From Pseudonocardia kunmingensis (GTDB lineage Bacteria; Actinomycetota; Actinomycetes; Mycobacteriales; Pseudonocardiaceae): 64,000 bases of DNA. Positions within the stretch are counted from its first letter, which is position 1; each line of letters begins with the position of its first letter. This document shows positions 26,294-35,060 of the stretch, piece by piece. The translations under genes were made by a program, and so were the position numbers. The stretch is from assembly GCF_006716445.1 (NCBI RefSeq), contig NZ_VFPA01000007.1, forward strand, positions 124,001-188,000, written 5' to 3'. The notes beneath the pieces were generated by a model. It ran no database searches. It was not told where the DNA came from and was given only the letters and a program-made list of their open reading frames with translations.

Positions 26294-27762
26294 TGTCGTT
26301 GCGGACCCGCCTCGTCGGCACGGTCGTCGGGCTGCTGCTCGCCGGTCTGGTGCTCACCGGTGGCGCCACGTTCGGCGCGCTCGTGGATTGGCGCGAGTCG
26401 CACAGCGACAACCTGCTCAGGCTCGCCGCCGGGCAGATCACCACGGTGCTTTCCACCGGCACCGCAGCGCCGGGATCGCGACAACCCGCCCTGGAGCAGG
26501 CTGTGGCGGAGACGTCGGCGATGTGGCGGCTGCTCGCCGAGCACGGCGACGTTCCGGCGTTCTTCCAGGTCCGGGACGGTGCCGGGCGGGTTCGCGAGAC
26601 GGTCGCATTCGGGCCTGGGCCCGCCCTTCCCGACGAGCTCCCGCCGGACTCGCGACCCGACGGGGAACTGTTCCGCACCGTGACCGGCCCACCGGCACCG
26701 TGGCAGCAACAGCCGGTCACGTGGCGGATCCGACTGGCCCCGCTCGCGGCCGGTTCGTCCGACCTCGTGCTCGTCGGACAGCGTGCGACGGTCTCCGACG
26801 AGCTCGTCGCCCGCATCCGCAACGTCCTGCTCGGCACGGGCATCGCGGTGCTCGCCGGACTCGTCGCGCTGTCCGCAGTCCTCGTCCGGCGCGAGTTGCG
26901 CCCGCTCGACGACATCGGCGCTACCGCGGCCGCGATCGGCGCGGGCGATCTCACCCGCCGGGTCGGCAGCCCGGGCGGCGACACCGAGATCGGCCGCCTC
27001 GGCCGGGCGCTCAACGCGATGCTCGGCCAGCTGGAACAGGCCTTCGACCAGCGCAGACGGTCCGAGGAGCGGCTGCGCCGGTTCGTCGCAGACGCCTCGC
27101 ACGAGCTGCGGACCCCGGTCGCCACGATCCGGGGGTACGCCGAGCTGTTCCGGCGCGGCGCCGCGCAGCGACCCGACGATCTCGCCGACGCGATGCACCG
27201 CATCGAGGCGGAGGCGACCCGCATGGGCGAGATGGTCGACGAGCTGCTCCTGCTCGCCCGCCTCGACCAGGGCCGTCCGCTGGAGCGCGAACCCGTCGAC
27301 ATCGGGGCGATCGCGGACGAAGCCGTGCGGGCCGCCGCCGCGGTCGAACCGGACCGGGCCATCGACCTACGGATCGACGGCGACACCGTCGTCCTCGGCG
27401 ACGCCGCACGGCTGCGGCAGGTGCTCGGCAACCTGCTCGGCAACGTCCGCGCCCACACCCCCGCAGGCGCTCCGGCCCAGGTGCTGGTCACCGGCACCGC
27501 GGACTCGGTGCGCATCGCCGTGGTCGACAACGGCCCTGGCCTGCCCCCGGACGAACGCGGGCGGGTCTTCGAGCGCTTCTACCAGGCCCCCCGCGCCGAG
27601 ACGGCGAACGAGCACGACGGACACGGCGGAACCGGTCTCGGCCTCGCGATCGTCGCGGCGGTGGCCAAGGCCCACGACGGCACCGTGGAGGCCTCCGCCG
27701 CCGACGGGGGCGGCTGCCGGTTCACGATCCACCTCCCGCGGCCTGCAGTTGCGCCGCCTTGA
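26293..27762 (+). CDS. sensor histidine kinase
   Basis: 489 residues: helix at about 8-30, an extracytoplasmic sensor of about 140 residues, helix 2 at about 178-198, HAMP (200-255), then DHp with DASHELRTP (phospho-acceptor His near 270). The ATPase domain shows NLLGNVRAHTP (N box), DNGPGLP (G1), RVFERFY (F box) and GTGLGLAI (G2). The pair forms a membrane-to-DNA signalling unit. The sensor region has no recognisable ligand domain. Its end is 49 bp before the integrase relic. Confidence 0.95.
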   Translation: MSLRTRLVGTVVGLLLAGLVLTGGATFGALVDWRESHSDNLLRLAAGQITTVLSTGTAAPGSRQPALEQAVAETSAMWRLLAEHGDVPAFFQVRDGAGRVRETVAFGPGPALPDELPPDSRPDGELFRTVTGPPAPWQQQPVTWRIRLAPLAAGSSDLVLVGQRATVSDELVARIRNVLLGTGIAVLAGLVALSAVLVRRELRPLDDIGATAAAIGAGDLTRRVGSPGGDTEIGRLGRALNAMLGQLEQAFDQRRRSEERLRRFVADASHELRTPVATIRGYAELFRRGAAQRPDDLADAMHRIEAEATRMGEMVDELLLLARLDQGRPLEREPVDIGAIADEAVRAAAAVEPDRAIDLRIDGDTVVLGDAARLRQVLGNLLGNVRAHTPAGAPAQVLVTGTADSVRIAVVDNGPGLPPDERGRVFERFYQAPRAETANEHDGHGGTGLGLAIVAAVAKAHDGTVEASAADGGGCRFTIHLPRPAVAPP

Positions 27763-27810
27763 TCAGGCAGAGGCCCTCCTCATCGCGGCTCACCGCCGCC
27801 GCCCCACGCG

Positions 27811-28020
27811 CTGGTGTTCACCACCGCGACCGGCACTGCGCTCGACGCGCACAACGTCCGCCGCCTGCGCGCGCGCAGGAGTGGACACGACGGGAGCAGC
27901 GGCACTCGTTCGTGCCCCTGCTGTCAGCTTCGGGGGTCCGGACCGAGGACATCTCCCGGCTCGTGGGGCACAGCGCCACCGGCGTGACAGAGCGCCTCTA
28001 CTGTCATGCTGGACGAGGGA
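27811..28020 (+). pseudogene. frameshifted C-terminal remnant of a tyrosine recombinase (integrase)
   Basis: Two frames together rebuild the C-terminal part of a phage-type integrase: LVFTTATGTALDAHNVRRLR in one frame (27811-27873), then WTRREQRHSFVPLLSASG and RLVGHSATGVTERLYCHA in another frame (about 27885-28015). The latter contains the box II elements: R-H of RHS, the second Arg replaced by the RLVGH context, and the nucleophilic Tyr. At least one frameshift and the missing N-terminal two thirds make it inactive. It abuts tRNA-Ala, the classic attachment site, and probably marks a lost element. Confidence 0.8.
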
Positions 28021-28096
28021 GCGACAGCCGATGGACGACGTCTTCCCGCTCGGCGATCCGGCAGACGTCGTGATCGTCCGCTGAGTCTCTGACCTG

Positions 28097-28171
<75 letters not shown>

Positions 28172-28254
28172 TTGCCCCGATGAAGTTACACGACGCCCCG
28201 ACGGCCCCGTGAACCGGGTCGCCCGTCCCCCGCCGCTGTCCTACGGTCGGCCCG

Positions 28255-30258
28255 GTGCAGCCTGCTGACATCGGACGCCTCGTCACCGTCGCCGACCCGA
28301 AGGTCTCCCCGGACGGCCGCCGGGTCGCCTTCGTGGTCACCCGCGTGGACCTGGAGGGCAACCGCTACCGCAGCGCCGTCTGCCTCGCGGCGGTGGACGG
28401 GTCGTCGCCGCCGTTCCCGTTGACGGCGGGCGAGCACGGGGACGGGCAGCCGGCCTGGTCGCCGGACGGGCGCAGGCTGGCGTTCACCCGGCGGCACGAG
28501 GACGGCGGGGGCTCGCTGCACGTGCTGCCGGTCGAGGGGCCGGGCGAGACGGTCACGGTGTGCGCGCGGCCCGAGGCGATCGGCGTGCCGGCGTGGTCGC
28601 CGGACGGCACGCGGCTCGCGTTCGCGTCCCGGGAGCGGGCGAGCCGCTACACCGAGGGCGACGACGACCGCGCCCGCCCGCCGCGGCGGATCGACCGGCT
28701 GTTCTCCCGGCTCGACGGGGAGGGCTGGATCATCGACCGGCCGCGCGGGGTCTTCGTGGTGCCGGCGGACGGTTCCGCGCAACCGCGCCAGGTCGCGGGT
28801 GGGCCGTTCGAGCACGGCGACCCGGCCTGGTCGCCCGACGGGCGCACGCTGGCCGTCACCGGTGCCCGGCGCAAGGACTGGGACCTGGAGCTGGTCGACG
28901 ACGTCCACCTGGTCGACGTCGACGCACCGGACGTCGAGCCGCGGCCGCTCACGGACCGGGGCCTGTCACACCGCCTGCCCGCCTTCGGGCCGGACGGCAC
29001 GCTGCTCGCCGCGCTCGCCGAGGACAACCGGGTCATCCACTCCCACGCGCAGGTCGTGGTGCTCGACGTGCGGACCGGCGAGGAGCGCGTGCTCACCGCC
29101 GCGCTCGACCGGCAGTGCGCGCCCGTGCCCGGCGCCCGAGCGCCGCTGTGGGACGGCGAGCACCTGCTGTTCCCGATCGAGGACCACGGCGACGTGGCGG
29201 TGTGGCGGGTGTCCACCGACGGGTCCGGCGCCCCGGAGCCGGTGCTCGAGGGCACCCGCGTCGTCACCGGTTTCGACGCCGCGGCCGGCACCCTCGCGTT
29301 CGTCGCGACGACGCCCACCGCGCTCCCCGAGCTCTTCGTGCGCGACGCCGACGGCACCGAGCGGCAGCTGACCTCGCTCGGCGCGGCCTTCCACGCCGCG
29401 GTGCCCGCCGCCGCGCCGGAACGCTTCGCGGTGCCCTCCCGCGCCGGCGACGGCGACATCGACGCGTGGCTGGTGCGCCCGGCCGACGTCCCCGACGGCG
29501 CCCGGATGCCGGTGCTGCTGTCGATCCACGGCGGGCCGATGTCCCAGTACGGCAACTCGTGGTTCGACGAGTTCCAGCTCTGGACGGGAGCGGGGTACGC
29601 CGTCGTCTACTGCAACCCGCACGGGTCGACGGGCGGCACCCAGGCGTGGGCGCGGGCGATCCGGCCGCCCGAGGCCGCGGAGGACCCGGGCACCGGGTGG
29701 GGCGGGATCGACGCCGACGACGTGCTCGCCGTGCTCGACGCCGCGCTCGCCCGCGACCCTGCCCTGGACGCCGAACGGGTCGGCGTGCTCGGCGGCTCCT
29801 ACGGCGGCTACCTGACCAGCTGGCTGGTGGGGCGCACCGACCGGTTCGCGGCGGCGTGCAGCGAGCGCGCCTGCAACAACCTGGAGTCGGAGGAGTGGAG
29901 CTCGGACTCGGCGGGCTACTTCCGCTACGAGTTCGGCGTGACGCACCTCGACGCGCCGCAGGCCTACCGGCGGATGTCGCCGATGAGCCACGTGCGCGAC
30001 ATCGACACCCCGTTGCTGATCCTGCACTCCGAGGACGACCTGCGCTGCCACGTGGAGCAGGCCGACCAGCTGTTCCTCGCGCTGCGCATGCTCGGCAAGC
30101 CCGTCGAGTACTGGCGCTTCCCCGCGGAGGGCCACGAGCTGTCGCGCAGCGGGTCGCCGCGCCACCGCGTGCAGCGCGCCGAGATCATCCTCGACTGGTT
30201 CGGCCGGCACCTGGGCGGCCTGCGGCCGGCGATCAGCTGGGACCACCCGTCCCGCTGA
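28255..30258 (+). CDS. S9-family prolyl oligopeptidase/acylaminoacyl-peptidase-like serine peptidase
   Basis: 667 residues. The N-terminal part (about 1-390) is a seven-bladed beta-propeller with repeated WSPDG(R/T)RLAF-type WD/PD40 units. The C-terminal alpha/beta hydrolase carries GGSYGGY (nucleophile Ser515), the HSEDD loop (Asp594 or 595) and GHELSRSG (His627). Such enzymes cleave short peptides, often after Pro or acylated residues, with the propeller filtering substrates. There is no signal peptide, so it is cytoplasmic. GTG 28255 lies 7 nt after TACGGT (28242-28247): leaderless. Confidence 0.94.
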   Translation: MQPADIGRLVTVADPKVSPDGRRVAFVVTRVDLEGNRYRSAVCLAAVDGSSPPFPLTAGEHGDGQPAWSPDGRRLAFTRRHEDGGGSLHVLPVEGPGETVTVCARPEAIGVPAWSPDGTRLAFASRERASRYTEGDDDRARPPRRIDRLFSRLDGEGWIIDRPRGVFVVPADGSAQPRQVAGGPFEHGDPAWSPDGRTLAVTGARRKDWDLELVDDVHLVDVDAPDVEPRPLTDRGLSHRLPAFGPDGTLLAALAEDNRVIHSHAQVVVLDVRTGEERVLTAALDRQCAPVPGARAPLWDGEHLLFPIEDHGDVAVWRVSTDGSGAPEPVLEGTRVVTGFDAAAGTLAFVATTPTALPELFVRDADGTERQLTSLGAAFHAAVPAAAPERFAVPSRAGDGDIDAWLVRPADVPDGARMPVLLSIHGGPMSQYGNSWFDEFQLWTGAGYAVVYCNPHGSTGGTQAWARAIRPPEAAEDPGTGWGGIDADDVLAVLDAALARDPALDAERVGVLGGSYGGYLTSWLVGRTDRFAAACSERACNNLESEEWSSDSAGYFRYEFGVTHLDAPQAYRRMSPMSHVRDIDTPLLILHSEDDLRCHVEQADQLFLALRMLGKPVEYWRFPAEGHELSRSGSPRHRVQRAEIILDWFGRHLGGLRPAISWDHPSR

Positions 30259-30282
30259 CCGCCGGCTCACGGCGGGGTCAGC
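30254..30282. terminator. hairpin overlapping two convergent stop codons
   Basis: GCTGACCGCCG (30254-30264) pairs with CGGCGGGGTCAGC (30270-30282), with a 2-nt bulge and a 5-nt loop. Both the S9 peptidase stop (30258) and the DsbA-like stop (30278) lie within it, so it probably ends both transcripts. There is no U tract on either side. Confidence 0.5.
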
Positions 30283-31021
30283 CGATGGCCTTCTGCAGCC
30301 ACTCGGTGTCGTTCAGGTCCACCCGCTGCCCGTCGAGGAGGACGGTCGGGGTGCCGAAGCTGCCGTTCGCGTTCTGCAGGGCCGGGTTCTCGATGGCCTG
30401 CGCGGTGGCCGCCTCGACCGCGCTCGTGTTCGCGCCGGACCGGACGCACTCGGCGAACTCACCCTGCGCGCCGAGGTCCGTGCCGAACGACACGAGCTGG
30501 TCGTCGGTCAGGCCCGCGCCGCCCTCGGCGGGCTGCTCGTCGAAGAGCGTGCCGTGGTACTGCGGGAAGATGCCCGCCGGCACCGAGCAGAGCGCGGCGT
30601 TCGCGGCGCGCGTCGAGTAGCCGGGCGGGGTGGTGAGCTCGTCCAGGATCGCGATGCTGTGGTAGCGCACGGTGATCTGGCCCTCGTTGAGGGCGGTGGT
30701 CATCTCGTCGCCGTAGCGCTCCTCGAACCGCTCGCAGGCCGGGCAGAGGTAGTCCTCGTACACGTCGACGACGACGGGGCCCTCGCCCGCGGTGACCACG
30801 GCCCCGTCCGCGGTCGTGGTGTAGGTGGCCTCCACGCCGCCACCGGTGCCCCGGCTCACCAGCAGGACGATCCCGACGACCACGGCGACGGCGAGCACGC
30901 CGCCCACCACGTACAGCGGCGTGCGGTTCGGCTTCTGCGGCCGCTGGATGCCCGCGGCCGCGAGGCGCTGGTCCGCCTCCTCCTGCTTGCGCCGCTTCTC
31001 GTTGCGCGAGGCACCACCCAT
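30278..31021 (-). CDS. membrane-anchored DsbA-family thiol oxidoreductase
   Basis: 247 residues: a basic cytoplasmic N terminus, one membrane helix (LYVVGGVLAVAVVVGIVLLV, residues 36-55), then a thioredoxin-fold domain outside the cell with the active-site CPAC (YLCPACERFEERYG, near 93-96) and the cis-Pro loop FGTPTVLLDG near 225. It belongs to the actinobacterial DsbA-like group that introduces or shuffles disulfides in exported proteins. ATG 31021 has AAGGAG upstream. It lies 14 bp after the MauE-like gene, which probably supplies electrons or partners. Confidence 0.92.
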   Translation of the reverse strand: MGGASRNEKRRKQEEADQRLAAAGIQRPQKPNRTPLYVVGGVLAVAVVVGIVLLVSRGTGGGVEATYTTTADGAVVTAGEGPVVVDVYEDYLCPACERFEERYGDEMTTALNEGQITVRYHSIAILDELTTPPGYSTRAANAALCSVPAGIFPQYHGTLFDEQPAEGGAGLTDDQLVSFGTDLGAQGEFAECVRSGANTSAVEAATAQAIENPALQNANGSFGTPTVLLDGQRVDLNDTEWLQKAIG

Positions 31022-31035
31022 GACAGCTCCTTGTC

Positions 31036-31500
31036 CTATGTTCCGAGCCGGCCGTCCAGCGCGAACAGCGTGCGCGGGCGGACGATCAACCACCCTGCCA
31101 TCAGCAGGAATCCCGCATCGCGCAGCAGTTCCTGGACGTAGGCGGTCTCGCCCGGTTCCACCGCGCCGCCGCCGCCGAAGCACCCGCAGTCGATCGACAG
31201 CCCCCGCGCCCACGCCTGCGTGACGCCGGCGACGAACGCGAGGAGCAGCACCGCAGAGAGTACGGCGACCAGGCGGGTGCCGATCCCGGCGACCAGCAGC
31301 AGCCCGAGCGCCAGCTCCAGCCACGGCAGCAGCGCGGCGACGACCTCCACGCCCGCGGTGGGCAGCACGTCGTAGGCGCGGACCGCGACGTAGGTCTGGT
31401 CGGGGTCGGCGGCCTTGAGCCCGCCCGAGATCAACCACACCGCGGCGAGGCCGAGCCGGGCGAGCGTCCCGACGAGGTCGAGCAGCCGGCCGCGATTCAC
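31036..31500 (-). CDS. MauE/DoxX-family four-helix membrane protein
   Basis: 154 residues with four helices and the GGLKAADP motif after the first helix, then IDCGCFGGGG near residues 103-112, a Cys-x-Cys pair diagnostic of the MauE branch of the DoxX superfamily. MauE is required for methylamine dehydrogenase disulfides; its relatives accompany DsbA-like proteins, as here. GTG 31500 follows a minus-strand TAGGCT (plus 31507-31512) by 6 nt, so the operon starts leaderless. Together with the DsbA-like gene it forms a two-gene disulfide-formation unit. Confidence 0.88.
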   Translation of the reverse strand: MNRGRLLDLVGTLARLGLAAVWLISGGLKAADPDQTYVAVRAYDVLPTAGVEVVAALLPWLELALGLLLVAGIGTRLVAVLSAVLLLAFVAGVTQAWARGLSIDCGCFGGGGAVEPGETAYVQELLRDAGFLLMAGWLIVRPRTLFALDGRLGT

Positions 31501-31599
31501 ACGTTCAGCCTAGCGAGAGGGAGTGCACCCCTTCGTAGCGACCCGTGCACGGATCGTGGGACCGCGCAGGTCGTCCGACCCCGGTCGTACGCTCGGGTG

Positions 31600-32328
31600 A
31601 TGACGGACGATCTCCCCGGCCCGGCGGAGCTCGCCGCCCACGAGCACCACCACGCCGACGTCTCCGGAGGCTGGTTGCGGGCCGCCGTGTTCGGCGCGAT
31701 GGACGGGCTGGTCACCAACATCGCGCTGGTCGCGGGCGTCGGCGGCGGAGGCGGCGACCGCCACGCCCTCATCCTCACCGGCATGGCCGGGCTGGTGGCG
31801 GGAGCGTTCTCGATGGCGCTGGGCGAGTTCGCCTCGGTCGACACGCAGAACGACGCGGTCGCCGGCGAGGTGGCCGTGGAGCGCGAGGAGATCCGGACGC
31901 ACCCGCTCGCCGAGCAGGCCGAGCTCGCGATGATGTACGAGCAGATGGGGCTCACCCGCCCCACCGCCGAGGCGATGGCACGGGAGGTGCACGCCAACCC
32001 GGAGCTCGCCGTGAAGGTCCACGTGGCGCAGGAGCTCGGCGTCGACCTCGACGAGCAGCCCTCGCCGTGGGTCGCGGCGATCTCGTCGTTCCTCTGCTTC
32101 GCCGTCGGCGGGCTCATCCCGATCATCACGTTCCTGCTGGGCTCGTCGTCGCTGGCGCTCGCGCTCGGGGTCGGCGCGGTCGGGCTGTTCGCCGTCGGGG
32201 CGCTCACCTCCCGGTTCACCAGGCGGGGTTGGCTGCTCAGCGGGCTGCGCCAGCTCGGGTTCGGCGCGCTCGCGGCGGGCGCCACCTACCTCGTCGGCAC
32301 GCTGATCGGCGTGGGCGTCAGCGGGTAG
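31600..32328 (+). CDS. VIT1/CCC1-family iron/manganese transporter
   Basis: 242 residues with the family pattern: GWLRAAVFGAMDGLVTNIALVAGV (helix 1 with the conserved Asp), GAFSMALGEFASV (helix 2), the cytoplasmic acidic region with EIRTHP and ELGVD, then three C-terminal helices (about 155-240). VIT1-like proteins move Fe2+ or Mn2+ out of the cytoplasm by proton antiport. ATG 31600 lies 6 nt from TACGCT (31588-31593), so it is probably leaderless; the GTG at 31597 is an alternative. It overlaps the convergent MFS gene by 11 nt. Confidence 0.92.
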   Translation: MTDDLPGPAELAAHEHHHADVSGGWLRAAVFGAMDGLVTNIALVAGVGGGGGDRHALILTGMAGLVAGAFSMALGEFASVDTQNDAVAGEVAVEREEIRTHPLAEQAELAMMYEQMGLTRPTAEAMAREVHANPELAVKVHVAQELGVDLDEQPSPWVAAISSFLCFAVGGLIPIITFLLGSSSLALALGVGAVGLFAVGALTSRFTRRGWLLSGLRQLGFGALAAGATYLVGTLIGVGVSG

Positions 32329-33610
32329 CCGCGCTGCCCGGAGGGCACTCCGTGGCGGAGCACCGGGCCAGCGACTCCCCGGCGGCGTTGCCCGACGGGG
32401 CCGCGGGCAGGGTCTCGGGCGCACGCACCCAGAAGCCGAGCGCGACGAGCGCCACCGCTCCCGTCACGGCGAAGGCGGCGGGGTAGCCCGCGGTCTCGGC
32501 CAGCACCCCGGCCAGCACCGGCCCGATGATGGCGCCCAGGTCCGCGCTCATCTGGAACCCGGCGAGCACGGTGCCGCCGCGGGCCCGCGATCCGATGACG
32601 TCGGCCACGGCCGCGTTCATGGGCGGGTTGACCAGGCCGCTCCCCATCCCCGCCACCAGGCTGGCCGCCAGGAACAGCAGCGGGTCGGTCAGGAACCCGA
32701 GCACGCCGGTGGCGACCGCCGACACGGCCAGCCCCACCAGCGTGGGCGGGCGGCGGCCCCGGCGATCCGCCAACGGCCCGGCGATCATGAGCGTGGCGGC
32801 GTTGCCCGCGGCGAACACCGCGAGCGCGATGCCGGCCCAGGAGTCCGGCTGCCCCATCGCCTCGACGACGAACAGCGGCACCAACGCCACGCGCACCCCG
32901 AAGACGGCCCAGCCGTTCGCGAAGCTCGCCACGAGTGCGGCGCGGTAGGTCGGGTGACCCAGCGCGCCGCGGAACCGGGCGGGCGGCTCCGCCGCGGCAT
33001 CCGCCTCCGCCGTCCCGCCGGTGCGGCCGCGCAGCAGCGGCCCGGCCACGGCGACGACGACCACGAGCGCCGCGGCGTAGACGAGGAACGGCGCCCGCAG
33101 GCTCACCGCGGTGAGACCACCGCCGACGAGGGGGCCGACGATGTTGCCGAGCAGGAAACCGGTGGCCCACAGCCCCGTCGCCCGTCCGCGCATCCGCACC
33201 GGCGCGAGCCGGATGAGCAGCGACAACGCCGACACGGTGAACATCGTGGAACCGACGCCGCCCAGCCCGCGCAGCACGAGGAGCTGCCAGTACTCCGCGG
33301 CGAACGCGCACGCGCCGGTGGACACCGCCACCACCGACAGGCCCACCACGAAGGCGGGCACCTCCCCGAAGCGCGCGACGATCCGCCCGCTCATCGGCGC
33401 GAACAGCAACCGGACCAGCGCGAAGATGCTGACGACGAGCGATGCCGCCGTGATGCCGACGTCGAAGGACCGCACGAACACCGGAAGCGTGGGCGCGACG
33501 AGCCCGTAACCGATCGCGATCAGGAACGCGGAGCCGACGAGCACCCAGATCTCGCGGGGGATGCGCTCGGTGACCGTCGAGCCGGAACCGGACGCACCGA
33601 CCTCCACCAC
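32318..33610 (-). CDS. major facilitator superfamily transporter
   Basis: 430 residues with 12 predicted helices and the MFS signature between helices 2 and 3 (GRIVARFGEVPAFVVGL), plus its half-repeat after helix 8 (GPLADRRGRRPPTLVG). The central loop (residues about 205-222) is acidic and long. It resembles drug or sugar-efflux exporters of the 12-TM type; substrate unknown. GTG 33610 follows a minus-strand TAGGGT by 7 nt with no Shine-Dalgarno. Confidence 0.92.
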   Translation of the reverse strand: MVEVGASGSGSTVTERIPREIWVLVGSAFLIAIGYGLVAPTLPVFVRSFDVGITAASLVVSIFALVRLLFAPMSGRIVARFGEVPAFVVGLSVVAVSTGACAFAAEYWQLLVLRGLGGVGSTMFTVSALSLLIRLAPVRMRGRATGLWATGFLLGNIVGPLVGGGLTAVSLRAPFLVYAAALVVVVAVAGPLLRGRTGGTAEADAAAEPPARFRGALGHPTYRAALVASFANGWAVFGVRVALVPLFVVEAMGQPDSWAGIALAVFAAGNAATLMIAGPLADRRGRRPPTLVGLAVSAVATGVLGFLTDPLLFLAASLVAGMGSGLVNPPMNAAVADVIGSRARGGTVLAGFQMSADLGAIIGPVLAGVLAETAGYPAAFAVTGAVALVALGFWVRAPETLPAAPSGNAAGESLARCSATECPPGSAATR

Positions 33611-33682
33611 GCCGTCGACCCTACGCCTGCACGGGAGTGGGCCCGGAGGATGGCGGCGGCCCTCCCCGGGTACGTGCCCGGC

Positions 33683-34084
33683 ATGGCGGAGTTCGAGGCA
33701 GAACGCAGGATGACAGCCGACGCGGAGCGGGTCTTCGGGGTCGTGTCCGACCTGGACCAGCTCCCGGGGTGGTTGCCGGCACCCGTGGACGTGCGCCCCA
33801 CCGGCGACGGCGAGGTGCACGCCGACGTCCCGGAGCGCGGCGTCGACGCCGAGGGCACCGTGCGGGTGCAGGCCGACCAGCTGCGCGTGGAGTGGGGTCA
33901 CGCCCCCGACTACGCCGGCTGGCTGCAGGTCGAGCACGCCGAGCCCGGCCGCTCCTCCGTGGTGCTGCACCTGTCGTTCCTGGGCGACCAGCCCGAGACG
34001 CACGGTGGCGCCCCCGCCGACGAGGTGCAGCGCTGGCTCGACGACGCCCTGACGCGCCTGGAACGCCTCGTGTCGCAAGGCTGA
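33683..34084 (+). CDS. SRPBCC-family (polyketide cyclase/START-like) small protein
   Basis: 133 residues with the START/Bet v1-like pattern: AEFEAERRMTADAERVFGVVSDLDQLPGWLPAP, a run of strands (residues about 40-110) and a long C-terminal helix (DEVQRWLDDALTRLERLV). It binds or modifies a hydrophobic ligand in related proteins; the ligand here is unknown. ATG 33683 is chosen; ATG 33650 in frame would add 11 residues. Divergent from the MFS exporter, so possibly co-regulated. Confidence 0.75.
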   Translation: MAEFEAERRMTADAERVFGVVSDLDQLPGWLPAPVDVRPTGDGEVHADVPERGVDAEGTVRVQADQLRVEWGHAPDYAGWLQVEHAEPGRSSVVLHLSFLGDQPETHGGAPADEVQRWLDDALTRLERLVSQG

Positions 34085-34110
34085 GGCTGACCGTTCGGCG
34101 GTGGTCGCGC

Positions 34111-34180
34111 GCATGATCCGCGGTATCGGTTGTCCATGGTCGTGGCGGCAGCGATGGGCAACCGAAAGTCCGGATCATGC
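34111..34180. repeat. 70-bp imperfect palindrome with perfect 10-bp ends
   Basis: GCATGATCCG (34111-34120) and CGGATCATGC (34171-34180) are exact inverse complements. Inside them GGTTGTCCATGG pairs with CGATGGGCAACC at 10 of 12 positions. It lies between the convergent stops at 34084 and 34230. It could be a bidirectional terminator or a small palindromic mobile-repeat relic. Confidence 0.65.
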
Positions 34181-34229
34181 CTGCCATGGCCGGTGCTGTG
34201 GCCGGGTCCGGCATGCCGCGAGCACGGGA

Positions 34230-34652
34230 TCACTGCTGCTGGGCCGTGATGTTGAACATCCAGCTGATCCCGAACCGGTCCACGAGCGAACCGGCCTCGT
34301 CGCCCCACACCTGCTCTTCCAGGGGCAACGTGACGGTGCCGCCGACGGACAGCTTCTCGAAGTACTCGCGGAGGTCGCCGTCGTCGCCGCCGAGGAAGAC
34401 CGCAACGTTGTTGCCCGGCCGGTAGGGCGGGTGGCCGGGCCTGTCATCCGGGAAGTCCCATGCCATCAGCGTGTACCCGGCGGGGGTGTCGAGCCGGGCA
34501 TGCATGACCTTGCCGGCGTGGGGTGAGTCCGGCGAGCCGAAGTCCCCGACCGTTCCCACCGCCAGTTCGCCACCGAAGACCTCTCGGTAGAACTCCAGCG
34601 CCTGCCGCGCGTTGCCGTTGAACGTGATGCACGGGTTGACCTGAGACCCCAC
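34230..34652 (-). CDS. VOC-family protein (PhnB-like)
   Basis: 140 residues with the PhnB/glyoxalase-like pattern: NPCITFNGNARQALEFYREVFGG, MHARLDTPAGYTLMAWD, NVAVFLGGDDGDLREYFEKL, then PLEEQVWGDEAGSLVDRFGISWMFN at the C terminus. This is the single-module VOC type often called 3-demethylubiquinone-9 3-methyltransferase-like, a name that does not imply that activity. GTG 34652 has GGAGGAG upstream. It is an isolated leftward gene ahead of the repeat region. Confidence 0.85.
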   Translation of the reverse strand: MGSQVNPCITFNGNARQALEFYREVFGGELAVGTVGDFGSPDSPHAGKVMHARLDTPAGYTLMAWDFPDDRPGHPPYRPGNNVAVFLGGDDGDLREYFEKLSVGGTVTLPLEEQVWGDEAGSLVDRFGISWMFNITAQQQ

Positions 34653-34775
34653 TCGAGCGCTCCTCCGTCAGTGACCGATCGGCGTGTCCGATGGTCGCCG
34701 GCGGCCATACTCCCGGCAAATCACGTCACCCTCTGTCGTGCTTACCGGTCGAACTTCGCGAACGCGCGCCGACCG

Positions 34776-35037
34776 GACGCCCCGACACAAGAAGCCGACG
34801 AGCGCAACCCGACCCACCAACTGGACACCCACCGACGGGGGTCCGGGGGCCCGTCCCCGGCCGGGGGTGTGGCGCCTGGGCCCCCACAGGACGCCCCGAC
34901 ACAAGAAATCGGCGAGCGCAACCCGACCCACCAACTGGACACCCACCGACGGGGGTCCGGGGGCGCGCCCCCGGCCGGGGGTGTGGGGGCTGGGCCCCCA
35001 CAGGACGCCCCGACACAAGAAATCGGCGAGCGCGCTC
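34776..35037. repeat. tandem direct repeat, 114-bp period, two full copies plus a partial third
   Basis: The 18-bp phrase GACGCCCCGACACAAGAA recurs at 34776, 34890 and 35004, so the period is exactly 114 bp; the intervening DNA is nearly identical and contains GC-rich hairpins, including CCGGGGGCGCGCCCCCGG in the second unit. The third copy stops at about 35037, inside the tmRNA terminator stem. Because 114 is 38 codons, open reading frames appear on both strands here, but no start, ribosome site or family supports a gene. This fills the 408 bp between the VOC gene and tmRNA. Confidence 0.85.
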
Positions 35038-35056
35038 CGTGAGCACGCTCGCCGAT
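35022..35056 (-). terminator. hairpin downstream of tmRNA
   Basis: ATCGGCGAGCG (35022-35032) and CGCTCGCCGAT (35046-35056) are perfectly complementary over 11 bp with a 13-nt loop, starting 5 bp past the tmRNA 3' end on the minus strand. A CAAG/CTTG pair extends the stem across a 2-nt bulge. Half of the stem is shared with the tandem repeat unit. Confidence 0.75.
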
Positions 35057-35060
35057 CTTG

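Noticed and set aside
31545..32486. A 313-residue frame overlapping the VIT1-type transporter
   Set aside because: It is Arg/Gly-rich shadow sequence in another frame; the VIT1 frame has clear helices and family motifs.
34890..35037. CRISPR array
   Set aside because: Period of 114 bp with near-identical full units, no short-repeat/unique-spacer structure and no cas genes in the window.
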